Below the pieces are notes generated by a model, which did not search any database, was not told where the DNA came from, and saw only the letters and a list, made by a program, of their open reading frames with translations. A program made the translations under genes and the position numbers. Below, one piece after another: positions 19,962 to 28,737 of a stretch of DNA of 64,000 bases (positions are counted from its first letter, which is position 1; each line of letters opens with the position of its first letter). The stretch is from DAHVFK01 sp963755395 (GTDB lineage Bacteria > Pseudomonadota > Gammaproteobacteria > Burkholderiales > SG8-39). The stretch lies in NCBI GenBank assembly GCA_963755395.1, contig CAVWJJ010000002.1, forward strand, positions 496,001 to 560,000, written 5' to 3'.

Positions 19962-20707
19962 TCGGCCTGATGCGCCCGGACTGGCCCGCGGCCGCGGGCG
20001 CGCTGGCCACCACGCGCGAGGGCGGCGCGAGCGGCGGCGCCTACGCAAGCCTGAACCTGGGCCTGCTCAGCGGCGACGACGAAGCCGCAGTGCGGGAAAA
20101 CCGGCGCCGGCTCGAAGCCTTGCTGCCGTCGCGCCCGGTCTGGCTGCGCCAGGTCCACGGCACCCGCGTCGCCGATGCCGACGCCGCGCGCGCCGCCGGC
20201 GAAGAGCCCGAGGCCGACGCCGCGGTTGCGCGCCGGCCCGGCACGGTGTGCGCGGTGCTGGTGGCGGACTGCATGCCGGTGCTGCTGGCCGACCAGGCCG
20301 CGACCGTGGTGGGCGTCGCGCATGCGGGTTGGCGCGGCCTGTGCAATGGAGTGCTCGAGGCGACGCTCGACGCGATGCGCGCCGAGCCCGGGGAATTGAT
20401 GGCCTGGCTCGGTCCTGCGATCGGGCCGCAGGCGTACGAGGTCGGCGACGAGGTGCGCGAGGCCTTCGTCGCGCGCGACCTGGCCGCGGCTGCCGCGTTT
20501 CGCGCCGTGCGCCGCGGGCACTGGATGCTGGACCTGTACGCGGTCGCACGCCAGCGCCTCGCGGCACGCGGCGTGACGCGCGTGCACGGAGGCGGGTTAT
20601 GCACCTTTTCCGATCCGGCACGCTTCTTTTCCTACCGGCGCGACGGCGCCACGGGGCGCATGGCGGCGCTGATTTGGCTCGCCGGCGGCAGTCCGGGAGG
20701 CATTTGA
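19958..20707 (+). CDS. pgeF: Peptidoglycan editing factor PgeF (multicopper polyphenol oxidase/YfiH family)
   Basis: A 249-residue YfiH-family protein. The metal site is conserved: His67 in Arg-Gln-Val-His-Gly-Thr, Cys105 in Val-Ala-Asp-Cys-Met-Pro, and His122 in Gly-Val-Ala-His-Ala-Gly-Trp-Arg-Gly. YfiH proteins prevent misincorporation of serine or glycine into peptidoglycan precursors; homologues also show purine nucleoside phosphorylase activity. It overlaps rluD by four bases, the same order as in E. coli. Confidence 0.92.
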   Translation: MIGLMRPDWPAAAGALATTREGGASGGAYASLNLGLLSGDDEAAVRENRRRLEALLPSRPVWLRQVHGTRVADADAARAAGEEPEADAAVARRPGTVCAVLVADCMPVLLADQAATVVGVAHAGWRGLCNGVLEATLDAMRAEPGELMAWLGPAIGPQAYEVGDEVREAFVARDLAAAAAFRAVRRGHWMLDLYAVARQRLAARGVTRVHGGGLCTFSDPARFFSYRRDGATGRMAALIWLAGGSPGGI

Positions 20708-20778
20708 CGCCGGTGCGTTGTGCGGCGCAAAATCGGCCTCCGATCCAGCCTGCCGCAACCCACTCCGGCGCTGAGCTA

Positions 20779-20794
20779 TTTGCCGGTCGGCAAA
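20779..20794. promoter_or_regulatory. Inverted repeat upstream of phaC, candidate operator
   Basis: TTTGCCG and CGGCAAA form seven-base perfect arms with two bases between, 32 bases before the phaC ATG at the head of the PHA operon. This is the only strong dyad in the 119-base gap. The binding protein is unknown; PhaR, encoded in the same operon, is one candidate. Confidence 0.4.
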
Positions 20795-20826
20795 CGACAT
20801 TTTCATTCCCCGACGTCCTGACCTGA

Positions 20827-22548
20827 ATGGCCGCGCAACCGAGTTCTCCCGAGGCGCTCCTGGCGGCGATCGCACAGGCGGGCAACGAGATGGCGCAGGG
20901 CTGGATGCGCTTGGTCGGCGGCGTCGTGCCGCCCGCCGGCGCGTCCCCCGGCGACTGGACGCGCGAGCTCGGCGGCGCGCGAATGCCGGCGCTGCAGTCG
21001 TCCTACGCCGAGAAGCAGGCTCAGCTCTGGATGGCGCTTGCGCGCGGATCAGGGGCGGCGCCGCAGGTTGCACCGGAGCCGGGCGATCGCCGCTTTGCGG
21101 CCAAGGCCTGGCGCGAGAATTCGTTCTACGACTACCTGAGGCAGTCCTACCTGCTGTCGGCGCACTACTTCACCGAGCTGGTGGAGGGCGCGCAGCTCGA
21201 GCCTGCGGCCAAGGACCGGCTGCGTTTCGCGGTAAGGCAGTGGATCGACGCCATGTCGCCGGCGAACTTCGTCGCCACCAACCCCGAGGCGCTGCGGCGC
21301 GCGCTCGATACCCGGGGCGAAAGCCTGGCCCGGGGACTGGTGAACCTGATCGCGGACTCGCACAAGGGGCGCTTGAGCCAGACCGACGAGTCCGCCTTCG
21401 AGGTGGGGCGCAACCTGGCGACCGCCCCGGGGCGCGTCGTATACGAGAACCCTCTTATCCAGCTGGTGCAGTACGCGCCGTCCACCCCGCAGGTGGGCAA
21501 GCGCCCGCTGGTGATGATTCCGCCGTGCATCAACAAGTTCTACATCCTAGATCTGCAGCCCGAGAACTCGTTCGTTCGCTACGCGGTCGACGCCGGACAC
21601 ACCGTGTTCATGCTCTCCTGGCGCAACGTCGGCCCCGAGCTGGGCGGGCTGACCTGGGACGATTACATCGAGCAGGGCGTGCTGCAGGCGCTGCGAGTGG
21701 CGCGCGAGATCGCCGCGAGCGAGCGGGTGAATGCGCTCGGCTTCTGCGTCGGCGGCACGCTGCTCGGTGCGGCGCTGGCGGTGCTGGCGGGCAAGGGCGA
21801 AGACCTGGTGGAGGCGGTCACCTATCTCGCCACGATGCTCGATTTCAGCGAGACCGGGCAGATCGGGCTGTTCGTCGACGAGGCGAGCCTGGCCGCGCGC
21901 GAGGCGCTCATCGGCGGCGGCGGAGTGTTCCCCGGCTCGGACCTGGCGTTCATGTTCTCGAGCCTGCGCGCGAACGACCTGGTGTGGCCCTACGTGGTCA
22001 ACAACTACCTGCTGGGAGGCACGCCGGCCGCGTTCGACCTGCTGTACTGGAACGCCGACAGCACCAATCTTCCCGGGCCGATGTACTGCTACTACGTGCG
22101 CAACACCTATCTCGAGAACCGGCTGCGGGTGCCGGGCGCGCTGACCAACTGCGGCGTTCCGGTCGACCTGGGCAAGGTCGACCGGCCGACGTTCATCCTC
22201 GCCACGCGCGAGGACCATATCGTGCCGTGGCGCTCGGCCTACCGTTCGGTCGGCCTGCTCGGGGGCGAGAAGACCTTCCTGCTGGGCGCGAGCGGCCATG
22301 TCGCCGGGGTGATCAACCCTGCGGCCAAGAACCGGCGCAGCTACTGGCGCGCGACGGCTTATCCGGAGCATCCGGAGGCTTGGCTGGCGCTCGCCGAGGA
22401 GCACCCAGGCAGCTGGTGGCCGCAGTGGGCCGAGTGGATGGAGCAGCACAAGGGCGGCGCGCGCAAGGCGCCGGCGCGACCCGGCAACCGCAAGTACAAG
22501 GCGACCGAGCCGGGGCCCGGCCGCTATGTGAAGCAACGAGTGAACTAG
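20827..22548 (+). CDS. phaC: Class I poly(3-hydroxyalkanoate) synthase PhaC
   Basis: A 573-residue PHA synthase: a less conserved N-terminal domain (about 1-190), then the alpha/beta catalytic domain with the lipase-like box Gly-Phe-Cys-Val-Gly-Gly (Cys307), Asp463 in Arg-Glu-Asp-His-Ile-Val-Pro-Trp, and His491 in Ser-Gly-His-Val-Ala-Gly-Val-Ile-Asn. The triad spacing is the same as in Cupriavidus (Cys319, Asp480, His508). It polymerises 3-hydroxyacyl-CoA on the granule surface. Length and the absence of a phaE gene place it in class I, which favours short-chain monomers. It leads the pha operon, with phaA ten bases downstream. Confidence 0.96.
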   Translation: MAAQPSSPEALLAAIAQAGNEMAQGWMRLVGGVVPPAGASPGDWTRELGGARMPALQSSYAEKQAQLWMALARGSGAAPQVAPEPGDRRFAAKAWRENSFYDYLRQSYLLSAHYFTELVEGAQLEPAAKDRLRFAVRQWIDAMSPANFVATNPEALRRALDTRGESLARGLVNLIADSHKGRLSQTDESAFEVGRNLATAPGRVVYENPLIQLVQYAPSTPQVGKRPLVMIPPCINKFYILDLQPENSFVRYAVDAGHTVFMLSWRNVGPELGGLTWDDYIEQGVLQALRVAREIAASERVNALGFCVGGTLLGAALAVLAGKGEDLVEAVTYLATMLDFSETGQIGLFVDEASLAAREALIGGGGVFPGSDLAFMFSSLRANDLVWPYVVNNYLLGGTPAAFDLLYWNADSTNLPGPMYCYYVRNTYLENRLRVPGALTNCGVPVDLGKVDRPTFILATREDHIVPWRSAYRSVGLLGGEKTFLLGASGHVAGVINPAAKNRRSYWRATAYPEHPEAWLALAEEHPGSWWPQWAEWMEQHKGGARKAPARPGNRKYKATEPGPGRYVKQRVN

Positions 22549-22558
22549 GAGGCTAGAG

Positions 22559-23734
22559 ATGGAAGAGATCTTCATCGTAGGCGCGGCGCGCACCGCGATC
22601 GGCAAGTTCGGCGGGACGCTCGCCAAGACCCCCGCCACGGCGCTCGGCGCGCACGTGATCCACAAGCTGCTCGAGCGCGCGGGCATTGCCCCGGAGCAGG
22701 TCTCGGAGGTGATCATGGGGCAGGTCCTGGCCGCGGGCTCGGGCCAGAACCCGGCGCGCCAGGCGGCGATCGGCGCAGGACTGCCCGACATGATCCCTGC
22801 CATGACGATCAACAAGGTATGCGGCTCGGGGCTCAAGGCGGCGATGCTCGGGGCGCAGTCGATCGCCAACGGCGACGCCGACATCGTGGTCGCGGGGGGA
22901 CAGGAATCGATGAGCCTCGCGCCGCACGTGCTGATGGGCTCGCGCGACGGCTACCGCATGGGCGACGCCAAGATGATCGACTCGATGATCGTCGACGGCC
23001 TGTGGGACGTCTACAACCAGTACCACATGGGGGTTACCGCCGAGAACGTGGCCAAGGAGTACGCGGTGACGCGCGAGGCGCAGGACGAGTTCGCGCTCGC
23101 TTCCCAGCAGAAGACCGAGGCGGCGCAGAAGGCCGGCAGGTTCAAGGACGAGATCGTTCCGTTCGAGATCGCGTCGCGCAAAGGCACGCTGGTGTTCTCC
23201 GACGACGAGTTCCCGCGCCACGGCGCCACGCTCGAATCGCTCAAGAGCCTGAAGCCCGCGTTCGACAAGGCCGGCAGCGTGACTGCCGGCAACGCCTCGG
23301 GCATCAACGACGGCGCGGCGGCGGTGGTGCTCGCCTCGGCGCGCAAGGCGAAGGAGCTCGGGCTCAAGCCGCTGGCGCGCATCAAGTCGTTCTCCTCGGC
23401 CGGCGTCGACCCGAGATACATGGGGATGGGCCCGGTGCCGGCCTCCAAGCGCTGCCTGTCGCGCGCCGGCTGGACGCCGCCGGATCTCGACCTGATGGAG
23501 ATCAACGAGGCGTTCGCTGCGCAGGCGATCGCGGTCAACCGCCAGATGGGCTGGGACACCGCGAAGGTGAACGTGAACGGCGGCGCGATCGCGCTCGGGC
23601 ACCCGATCGGCGCCTCGGGCTGCCGCATCCTGGTGACCCTGCTGCACGAAATGGCCAAGCGCGACGCGAAGAAGGGGCTCGCGTCGCTTTGCATCGGCGG
23701 CGGCATGGGCGTGGCGCTGGCGGTGGAGCGATGA
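22559..23734 (+). CDS. phaA: Acetyl-CoA acetyltransferase (beta-ketothiolase) PhaA
   Basis: A 391-residue biosynthetic thiolase with Cys88 (Asn-Lys-Val-Cys-Gly-Ser-Gly), His348 (Gly-His-Pro-Ile-Gly-Ala) and Cys378 (Cys-Ile-Gly-Gly-Gly), essentially the standard PhaA numbering. It condenses two acetyl-CoA into acetoacetyl-CoA, the first step of polyhydroxybutyrate synthesis. An AGGAGG ribosome-binding site lies in the ten-base gap after phaC. A second thiolase (27230-28417) later in the cluster is probably the broader-range one. Confidence 0.95.
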   Translation: MEEIFIVGAARTAIGKFGGTLAKTPATALGAHVIHKLLERAGIAPEQVSEVIMGQVLAAGSGQNPARQAAIGAGLPDMIPAMTINKVCGSGLKAAMLGAQSIANGDADIVVAGGQESMSLAPHVLMGSRDGYRMGDAKMIDSMIVDGLWDVYNQYHMGVTAENVAKEYAVTREAQDEFALASQQKTEAAQKAGRFKDEIVPFEIASRKGTLVFSDDEFPRHGATLESLKSLKPAFDKAGSVTAGNASGINDGAAAVVLASARKAKELGLKPLARIKSFSSAGVDPRYMGMGPVPASKRCLSRAGWTPPDLDLMEINEAFAAQAIAVNRQMGWDTAKVNVNGGAIALGHPIGASGCRILVTLLHEMAKRDAKKGLASLCIGGGMGVALAVER

Positions 23735-23762
23735 ATTTTTCCGTAAACATGAAAGATCGAGC

Positions 23763-24509
23763 ATGACCAAGCGTGTGGCACTGGTAACCGGGGGGATGGG
23801 CGGCATCGGCACGGCGGTGTGCCGCAAGCTCGCCCGCATGAACGACAACGTGGTGATGGCGAATTGCCTTCCGGGCTACGAAAAGAAGGACCAATGGCTG
23901 GCGCAGCTGCGCGCGGAGGGCTACGACAACGTGTTCGCCGCCGAGGGCGACGTGTCGGACTACGACTCGGCGGCAGCGATGGTGCGCAGGATCGAGTCCG
24001 AGATCGGGCCGGTGGACATCCTGGTCAACAGCGCGGGCATCGTGCGCGACAACATGCTGAAGAAGATGTCGCTCTCGGACTGGATGGCGGTGATCAGCAC
24101 CAACCTGAACAGTGCCTTCATCGTCACCAAACAGGTGATCGAAGGCATGACCGAGCGCGGCTGGGGACGGATCGTGAATCTGTCCTCGGTCAACGGGCAG
24201 CGCGGGCAATTCGGCCAGACCAACTACTCCGCCGCCAAGGCCGGGCTGCACGGGTTCGCCAAGGCGCTGGCGCAGGAGGTGGTGCGCAAGGGCGTGACGG
24301 TGAACTCGGTGTCGCCCGGCTATGTCGAAACCGACATGGTGAAGTCGATCCGCAAGGACGTGCTGGAGAAGATCGTGGCCGGCATCCCGATGGGGCGCCT
24401 GGCGCACCCGGAGGAGATCGCGGCGCTGATCGGCTTTCTGGCCTCGGAGGAAGCCGGTTATATTACGGGCGCGAATATCGCCATCAACGGCGGAATGTAC
24501 ATGACGTAG
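23763..24509 (+). CDS. phaB: Acetoacetyl-CoA reductase PhaB, first copy
   Basis: A 248-residue short-chain dehydrogenase with cofactor motif Thr-Gly-Gly-Met-Gly-Gly-Ile-Gly and a Ser-Tyr-Lys catalytic set (Leu-Ser-Ser-Val-Asn-Gly; Tyr-Ser-Ala-Ala-Lys). It keeps the Gln-Phe-Gly-Gln and Ser-Pro-Gly-Tyr segments that line the acetoacetyl-CoA site in known PhaB structures. The usual Asn-Asn-Ala-Gly is Asn-Ser-Ala-Gly here. It would reduce acetoacetyl-CoA to (R)-3-hydroxybutyryl-CoA with NADPH. The ribosome-binding site is weak compared with the second copy, so expression may be lower. Confidence 0.9.
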   Translation: MTKRVALVTGGMGGIGTAVCRKLARMNDNVVMANCLPGYEKKDQWLAQLRAEGYDNVFAAEGDVSDYDSAAAMVRRIESEIGPVDILVNSAGIVRDNMLKKMSLSDWMAVISTNLNSAFIVTKQVIEGMTERGWGRIVNLSSVNGQRGQFGQTNYSAAKAGLHGFAKALAQEVVRKGVTVNSVSPGYVETDMVKSIRKDVLEKIVAGIPMGRLAHPEEIAALIGFLASEEAGYITGANIAINGGMYMT

Positions 24510-24548
24510 AAGATCGGGCGAAGAGCCAATGGGGAGGAGGAGAGGAAC

Positions 24549-25295
24549 ATGACGGACAAGAAGCTGGCAGTCGTGACCGGCGGAATGGGCGGGCTGGGCG
24601 AGTCGATTTCCACCAAGATGGCCGACGCCGGCTACAGGGTGGCGGTGACCTATTCGCCCTCGAACACCAAATGGAAGTCGTGGCTGGAGGAGATGAAGGG
24701 ACGCGGGCACGACTTCGCCGCCTACCCGGTGGACGTGGTCGATTTCGACGACTGCGCCGCCAAGAGCGAGAAGATCGTCAAGGACTGCGGGACGATCGAC
24801 ATCCTGGTCAACAACGCTGGAATCACGCGCGACATGACGTTCAAGAAGATGACCAAGGCGGACTGGGACGCGGTGATGCGCACCAACCTCGACTCCTGCT
24901 TCAACATGACCAAGCAGGTCATGGACGGCATGCTGGAGCACAACTGGGGCCGGGTGATCAACGTATCCTCGGTCAACGGCCAGAAGGGCGCCTTCGGCCA
25001 GACGAACTACTCCGCCGCCAAGGCCGGCATCCACGGCTTTACCAAGGCGCTCGCGCTCGAGGTGGCGAGGAAGGGCGTGACCATCAACACCATCTCGCCG
25101 GGCTATATCGGAACCAAGATGGTGACCGCGATCCCGAAGGAAATCCTGGATTCGAAGATCCTGCCGCAAATTCCGGTCGGCCGTCTGGGCAAGCCCGACG
25201 AGGTCGCCGGCCTGATCATCTATCTGTGCTCGGAAGAGGCCGCGTTCGTGACCGGGGCGAATATCTCGATCAACGGCGGCCAGCACATGTACTAA
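24549..25295 (+). CDS. phaB: Acetoacetyl-CoA reductase PhaB, second copy
   Basis: A 248-residue tandem paralogue of the preceding gene. It has Thr-Gly-Gly-Met-Gly-Gly-Leu-Gly, the Asn-Asn-Ala-Gly-Ile-Thr-Arg-Asp segment typical of PhaB, and Ser/Tyr/Lys catalytic residues. In the substrate loop it reads Ala-Phe-Gly-Gln where the first copy has Gln-Phe-Gly-Gln. A strong GGAGGAGGAGAGG ribosome-binding region precedes the ATG. Overall it looks more like canonical PhaB than copy one, apart from this loop change. Possible reasons for two copies are dosage, different cofactors or different chain lengths. Confidence 0.92.
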   Translation: MTDKKLAVVTGGMGGLGESISTKMADAGYRVAVTYSPSNTKWKSWLEEMKGRGHDFAAYPVDVVDFDDCAAKSEKIVKDCGTIDILVNNAGITRDMTFKKMTKADWDAVMRTNLDSCFNMTKQVMDGMLEHNWGRVINVSSVNGQKGAFGQTNYSAAKAGIHGFTKALALEVARKGVTINTISPGYIGTKMVTAIPKEILDSKILPQIPVGRLGKPDEVAGLIIYLCSEEAAFVTGANISINGGQHMY

Positions 25296-25305
25296 GGGGA
25301 AAGGA

Positions 25306-25884
25306 ATGGAAAACCAGGTACGGATGATCAAGAAGTATCCCAACAGACGCCTTTACGACACCAAGACGTCGAGCTACATCACGCTCGCGGACGTGAAGCA
25401 GATGGTGCTCAAGCATGAGGATTTCCAGGTCATCGACGCCAAGACCAACGACGATCTGACGCGCCAGATCCTGCTGCAGATCATCCTCGAGGAGGAATCG
25501 GGCGGCATGCCGATGTTCTCCTCCGACCTGCTGTCGCACCTGATCCGGTTCTACGGCAACGCGATGCAGGGCCTGATGGGCACCTACCTGGAGAAGAACA
25601 TCCATGCCTTCCAGGAGATGCAGAAGTCGCTGCAGGAGCAGTCGCAGCGCATGTACGGCGACAATACCCACGCGCCGCAAGAGCTGTGGTCGCAGTTCAT
25701 GAACCTGCAGGGCCCGGCGATGCAGAGCCTGATGCAGGCCTATATCGAGCAGAGCCAGAAGATGTTCGTGCAGTTCCAGGATCAGATGCAGAACCAGGCC
25801 CGCAACATGTTCGCCGGAATGTCGTTCCCCGGCTTTCCCGGCGCAGTGCCGCAGAAGAACGAAGATCCCAACAAGCAGTCCTAG
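25306..25884 (+). CDS. phaR: Polyhydroxyalkanoate synthesis repressor PhaR
   Basis: A 192-residue protein. The N-terminal PHB_acc_N DNA-binding domain (about 8-68) includes Ile-Lys-Lys-Tyr-Pro-Asn-Arg-Arg-Leu-Tyr-Asp-Thr. Next are the PHB accumulation domain (about 70-110) and a Gln- and Met-rich helical tail with repeated Gln-x-x-Met-x-x-Gln that suits binding to hydrophobic polymer. PhaR represses phasin genes and its own gene and is titrated off DNA by PHA granules. An AGGGGAAAGGA site precedes the ATG. The rimO GTG begins one base after its stop. Confidence 0.95.
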   Translation: MENQVRMIKKYPNRRLYDTKTSSYITLADVKQMVLKHEDFQVIDAKTNDDLTRQILLQIILEEESGGMPMFSSDLLSHLIRFYGNAMQGLMGTYLEKNIHAFQEMQKSLQEQSQRMYGDNTHAPQELWSQFMNLQGPAMQSLMQAYIEQSQKMFVQFQDQMQNQARNMFAGMSFPGFPGAVPQKNEDPNKQS

Positions 25885-25885
25885 G

Positions 25886-27209
25886 GTGAAGACGGCGCCG
25901 CCCCGCATCGGCTTCGTATCGCTCGGCTGCCCCAAGGCGCTGGTCGATTCGGAGCGCATCCTGACGCAGCTGCGCGCGGAGGGCTACGCGACCTCCGCCA
26001 GCTACGAGCAGGCCGACCTGGTGGTCGTCAATACCTGCGGCTTCATCGACGACGCGGTGGAGGAATCCCTCGACGCGATCGGCGAGGCGCTGGCGCGAAA
26101 ACGGCAAGGTCATCGTGACCGGCTGCCTCGGCGCCAAGGGCGGCGCGGTGCGCGCCGCGCACCCGGGCGTGCTCGCGGTGACCGGTCCGCACGCCACCGA
26201 GGCAGGTGATGCGCGCGGTGCACGCGCAGCTCGCAGCGCCCGCACGACCCGTACACCGACCTGGTTCCGCCGCAGGGCATCAAGCTCACGCCGAAGCACT
26301 ACGCCTACCTCAAGATTTCGGAGGGCTGCAACCATCGCTGCACGTTCTGCATCATCCCGTCGATGCGCGGCGACCTGGTGTCGCGCCCGATCGGCGAGGT
26401 GATGCAGGAAGCCGAGGGACTGGTGCGCGCCGGCGTGAAGGAGCTGCTGGTGATCTCGCAGGACACCAGCGCCTACGGCGTGGATCTGAAGTACCGCACC
26501 GGGTTCTGGAACGGCCGCCCGCTCAGGACGCGCATGACCGAGCTTGCGCGCGCGCTCGGCGGGCTGGGCGTCTGGGTGCGGCTGCACTACGTCTATCCGT
26601 ATCCGCACGTGGACGAGGTCGTGCCGCTGATGGCCGAAGGCAGGCTCCTGCCCTACCTGGACGTGCCGTTCCAGCACGCCGCGCGCGAGGATCCTCAAGC
26701 TGATGAAGCGCCCGGCCAGCGCCGGCGGCACGCTCGAGCGCATCCGCGCCTGGCGCGCGATATGCCCGGAGATCACGCTGCGCAGCACTTTCATCGTCGG
26801 CTTCCCGGGCGAGACCGAGGCGGAGTTCGAGCAGCTGCTCGAATTCCTCGAGCAGGCGCAGCTCGACCGCGTCGGCTGCTTCGCCTATTCGCCGGTCGAG
26901 GGGGCAGCGGCGAACGCGCTGCCGGATCCGGTGGCGGAGGAAGTCAAGCAGGAGCGGCGCGCGCGGCTGATGACGCTGCAGGCGGGGATCAGCGCGGCGC
27001 GCCTGCGCGCCAAAGCGGGGCGCAGGCTCGAGGTTCTGGTCGACCAGGTCGACCGCAAGGGCGCCGTCGCGCGCTCGAGCGCTGACGCGCCGGAGATCGA
27101 CGGCGTGGTGCGCATACGCGACGGCGGCAAACTCAGGCCCGGCGAATTCGCCGCGGTCATCGTGGAGGACGCGGGCGAGCATGACTTGACGGCTCGCCTG
27201 GCGGCCTGA
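25886..27209 (+). CDS. rimO: Ribosomal protein S12 methylthiotransferase RimO, frame broken by four one-base insertions
   Basis: Joining four frames gives a 439-residue RimO: an N-terminal UPF0004 domain with cysteines in Ser-Leu-Gly-Cys-Pro-Lys, Asn-Thr-Cys-Gly-Phe and Thr-Gly-Cys-Leu-Gly, a radical-SAM motif Cys-Asn-His-Arg-Cys-Thr-Phe-Cys, and a C-terminal TRAM domain. Apparent extra bases lie near 26096, 26202, 26233 and 26687. Removing them gives 1320 bases, an exact number of codons and the usual family length. RimO adds a methylthio group to Asp88 of protein S12. The start is GTG, one base after phaR. Since similarity is continuous through each shift, sequence error is the likeliest cause; as written the product is truncated. 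Confidence 0.88.
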
Positions 27210-27229
27210 CATCGCGGCGAGGAGGCAAT

Positions 27230-28417
27230 ATGGCAGCGCGTGAAGTGGTGGTGGTAGCGGGAGTGCGCACGGCGATAGGCGACTACGGCGGTGCGCTCAA
27301 GGAGGTCGCGCCGACGCGCCTCGGCGCGACGGCGATCAAGGAGGCGCTGGGACGGGCCAAGGTCGATCCGGCGAGCGTCGGGCACGTCGTCGTCGGCAGC
27401 GTGATCCACGGCGAGGCGCGCGACATGTACATGTCGCGCGTGGCGGCGATCGACGCCGGCTTGCCGGTCGGCACGCCCTGCCTGACCGTCAACCGCCTGT
27501 GCGGCAGCGGCCTGCAGGCGATCGTCTCGGCCGCGCAGCACATCCTGCTCGGAGACGTCGACGTGGCGATCGGCGGCGGCGCCGAGAGCATGAGCCGGGC
27601 GGCGTATTTCCTGCCCGGCGCGCGCTGGGGAACCCGCATGGGCGACGGCCCGATCGTGGACGCGATGACGGGCGCGCTGCACGATCCGTTCGGCCACGGC
27701 CACATGGGCGTCACCGCGGAGAACATCGCGGCCAAGTACGGCTTCACGCGCGAGCAGCAGGACGCGTTCGCGCTCGAATCGCACCGGCGCGCCGCCAACG
27801 CACTCGACAAGGGCTACTTCAAGAGCCAGATCGTGCCGCTGGAGCTGAAGACGCGCAAAGGCGTCGAGCAGTTCGTCATTGACGAGCATGTCCGCCGCGA
27901 CGCGAAGATCGAGGACATGCAGAAGCTCAAGGCGGCGTTCAAGAAGGACGGCACGGTCACCGCCGGCAACGCCTCCGGGCTGAACGACGCGGGCGCCGCG
28001 GTGGTGCTGATGGAAGCGCAGGCGGCGGCCAAGGCGGCCGCGCGCCCGATGGCGCGCCTGGTCGCCTACGCCCACGCGGGCGTCGAGCCCCAGCTGATGG
28101 GACTGGGGCCGATTCCCGCCGTAAGGAAGGTGTTCGAGAAGGCGGGGCTCAAGCCGGCCGACATGGACGTGATCGAGTCGAACGAGGCGTTCGCGGTGCA
28201 GGCGATGGCGGTGACCAAGGACCTCGGGCTGGATCCGCAGAAGGTGAATCCGAACGGCGGCGCGGTCGCGCTGGGGCACCCGATCGGCGCCACCGGCTGC
28301 ATCCTGACGGTCAAGGCCCTGTACGAGCTCGAGCGCACGAAGAAGCGCTACGCGCTGGTGACGATGTGCATCGGCGGCGGGCAGGGCATCGCCGCCATTT
28401 ACGAACGGCTGGGCTAG
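27230..28417 (+). CDS. bktB: Beta-ketothiolase, BktB-like acetyl-CoA C-acyltransferase
   Basis: A 395-residue thiolase with Cys91 (Asn-Arg-Leu-Cys-Gly-Ser-Gly), His350 (Gly-His-Pro-Ile-Gly-Ala-Thr-Gly) and Cys380 (Cys-Ile-Gly-Gly-Gly-Gln-Gly). The N-terminus (Arg-Glu-Val-Val-Val-Val) and Gly-Glu-x-Arg-Asp-Met-Tyr segment resemble BktB, which accepts propionyl-CoA as well as acetyl-CoA and so supports 3-hydroxyvalerate monomers. It follows rimO by 20 bases, with GAGGAGG before the ATG, and probably belongs to the pha transcript. A degradative role in aromatic acid or fatty acid breakdown is the alternative. Its stop overlaps the convergent DUF427 stop in CTAG. Confidence 0.87.
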   Translation: MAAREVVVVAGVRTAIGDYGGALKEVAPTRLGATAIKEALGRAKVDPASVGHVVVGSVIHGEARDMYMSRVAAIDAGLPVGTPCLTVNRLCGSGLQAIVSAAQHILLGDVDVAIGGGAESMSRAAYFLPGARWGTRMGDGPIVDAMTGALHDPFGHGHMGVTAENIAAKYGFTREQQDAFALESHRRAANALDKGYFKSQIVPLELKTRKGVEQFVIDEHVRRDAKIEDMQKLKAAFKKDGTVTAGNASGLNDAGAAVVLMEAQAAAKAAARPMARLVAYAHAGVEPQLMGLGPIPAVRKVFEKAGLKPADMDVIESNEAFAVQAMAVTKDLGLDPQKVNPNGGAVALGHPIGATGCILTVKALYELERTKKRYALVTMCIGGGQGIAAIYERLG

Positions 28418-28707
28418 TCGTCCTCGACCTGCACGCCTTTCCAGAACGCGACGTGCCCGGCGATATGCTCGGCTGCGGGTTTGGCGACCGGGTAATACCA
28501 GGCCGCGTCGCGGTTGACTTCACCCTCGACCACTACGTTGTAGTAGCTCGCGGTACCCTTCCAGGAGCAAACGGTGTGCGTCTGCGATTCGCGCAGGTAG
28601 GTCCGATCGACCGCCTCGGGCGGGAAGTAGGTATTGCCTTCGACCCGCTGCACCGCGTCCGCGTCGGCTTCGGCCAGCACCGTCCCGTTCCAGATTGCCC
28701 TGGGCAT
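28414..28707 (-). CDS. DUF427 domain-containing protein
   Basis: A 97-residue protein made almost entirely of one DUF427 domain: Ala-x-Trp-Asn-Gly-x-Val-Leu-Ala near the N-terminus, then Tyr-Phe-Pro-Pro-Glu-Ala-Val and Cys-Ser-Trp-Lys-Gly-Thr-Ala-Ser-Tyr-Tyr, ending with Ala-Trp-Tyr-Tyr-Pro and Val-Ala-Phe-Trp. I chose the ATG at 28707; upstream in-frame codons run into the patatin gene on the other strand. DUF427 proteins are common, small and of unknown function. It is divergent from the patatin gene, with 30 bases between the starts. Confidence 0.88.
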   Translation of the reverse strand: MPRAIWNGTVLAEADADAVQRVEGNTYFPPEAVDRTYLRESQTHTVCSWKGTASYYNVVVEGEVNRDAAWYYPVAKPAAEHIAGHVAFWKGVQVEDD

Positions 28708-28737
28708 GGCGCAAGAATAGCCTAATCGCGCGGACTG

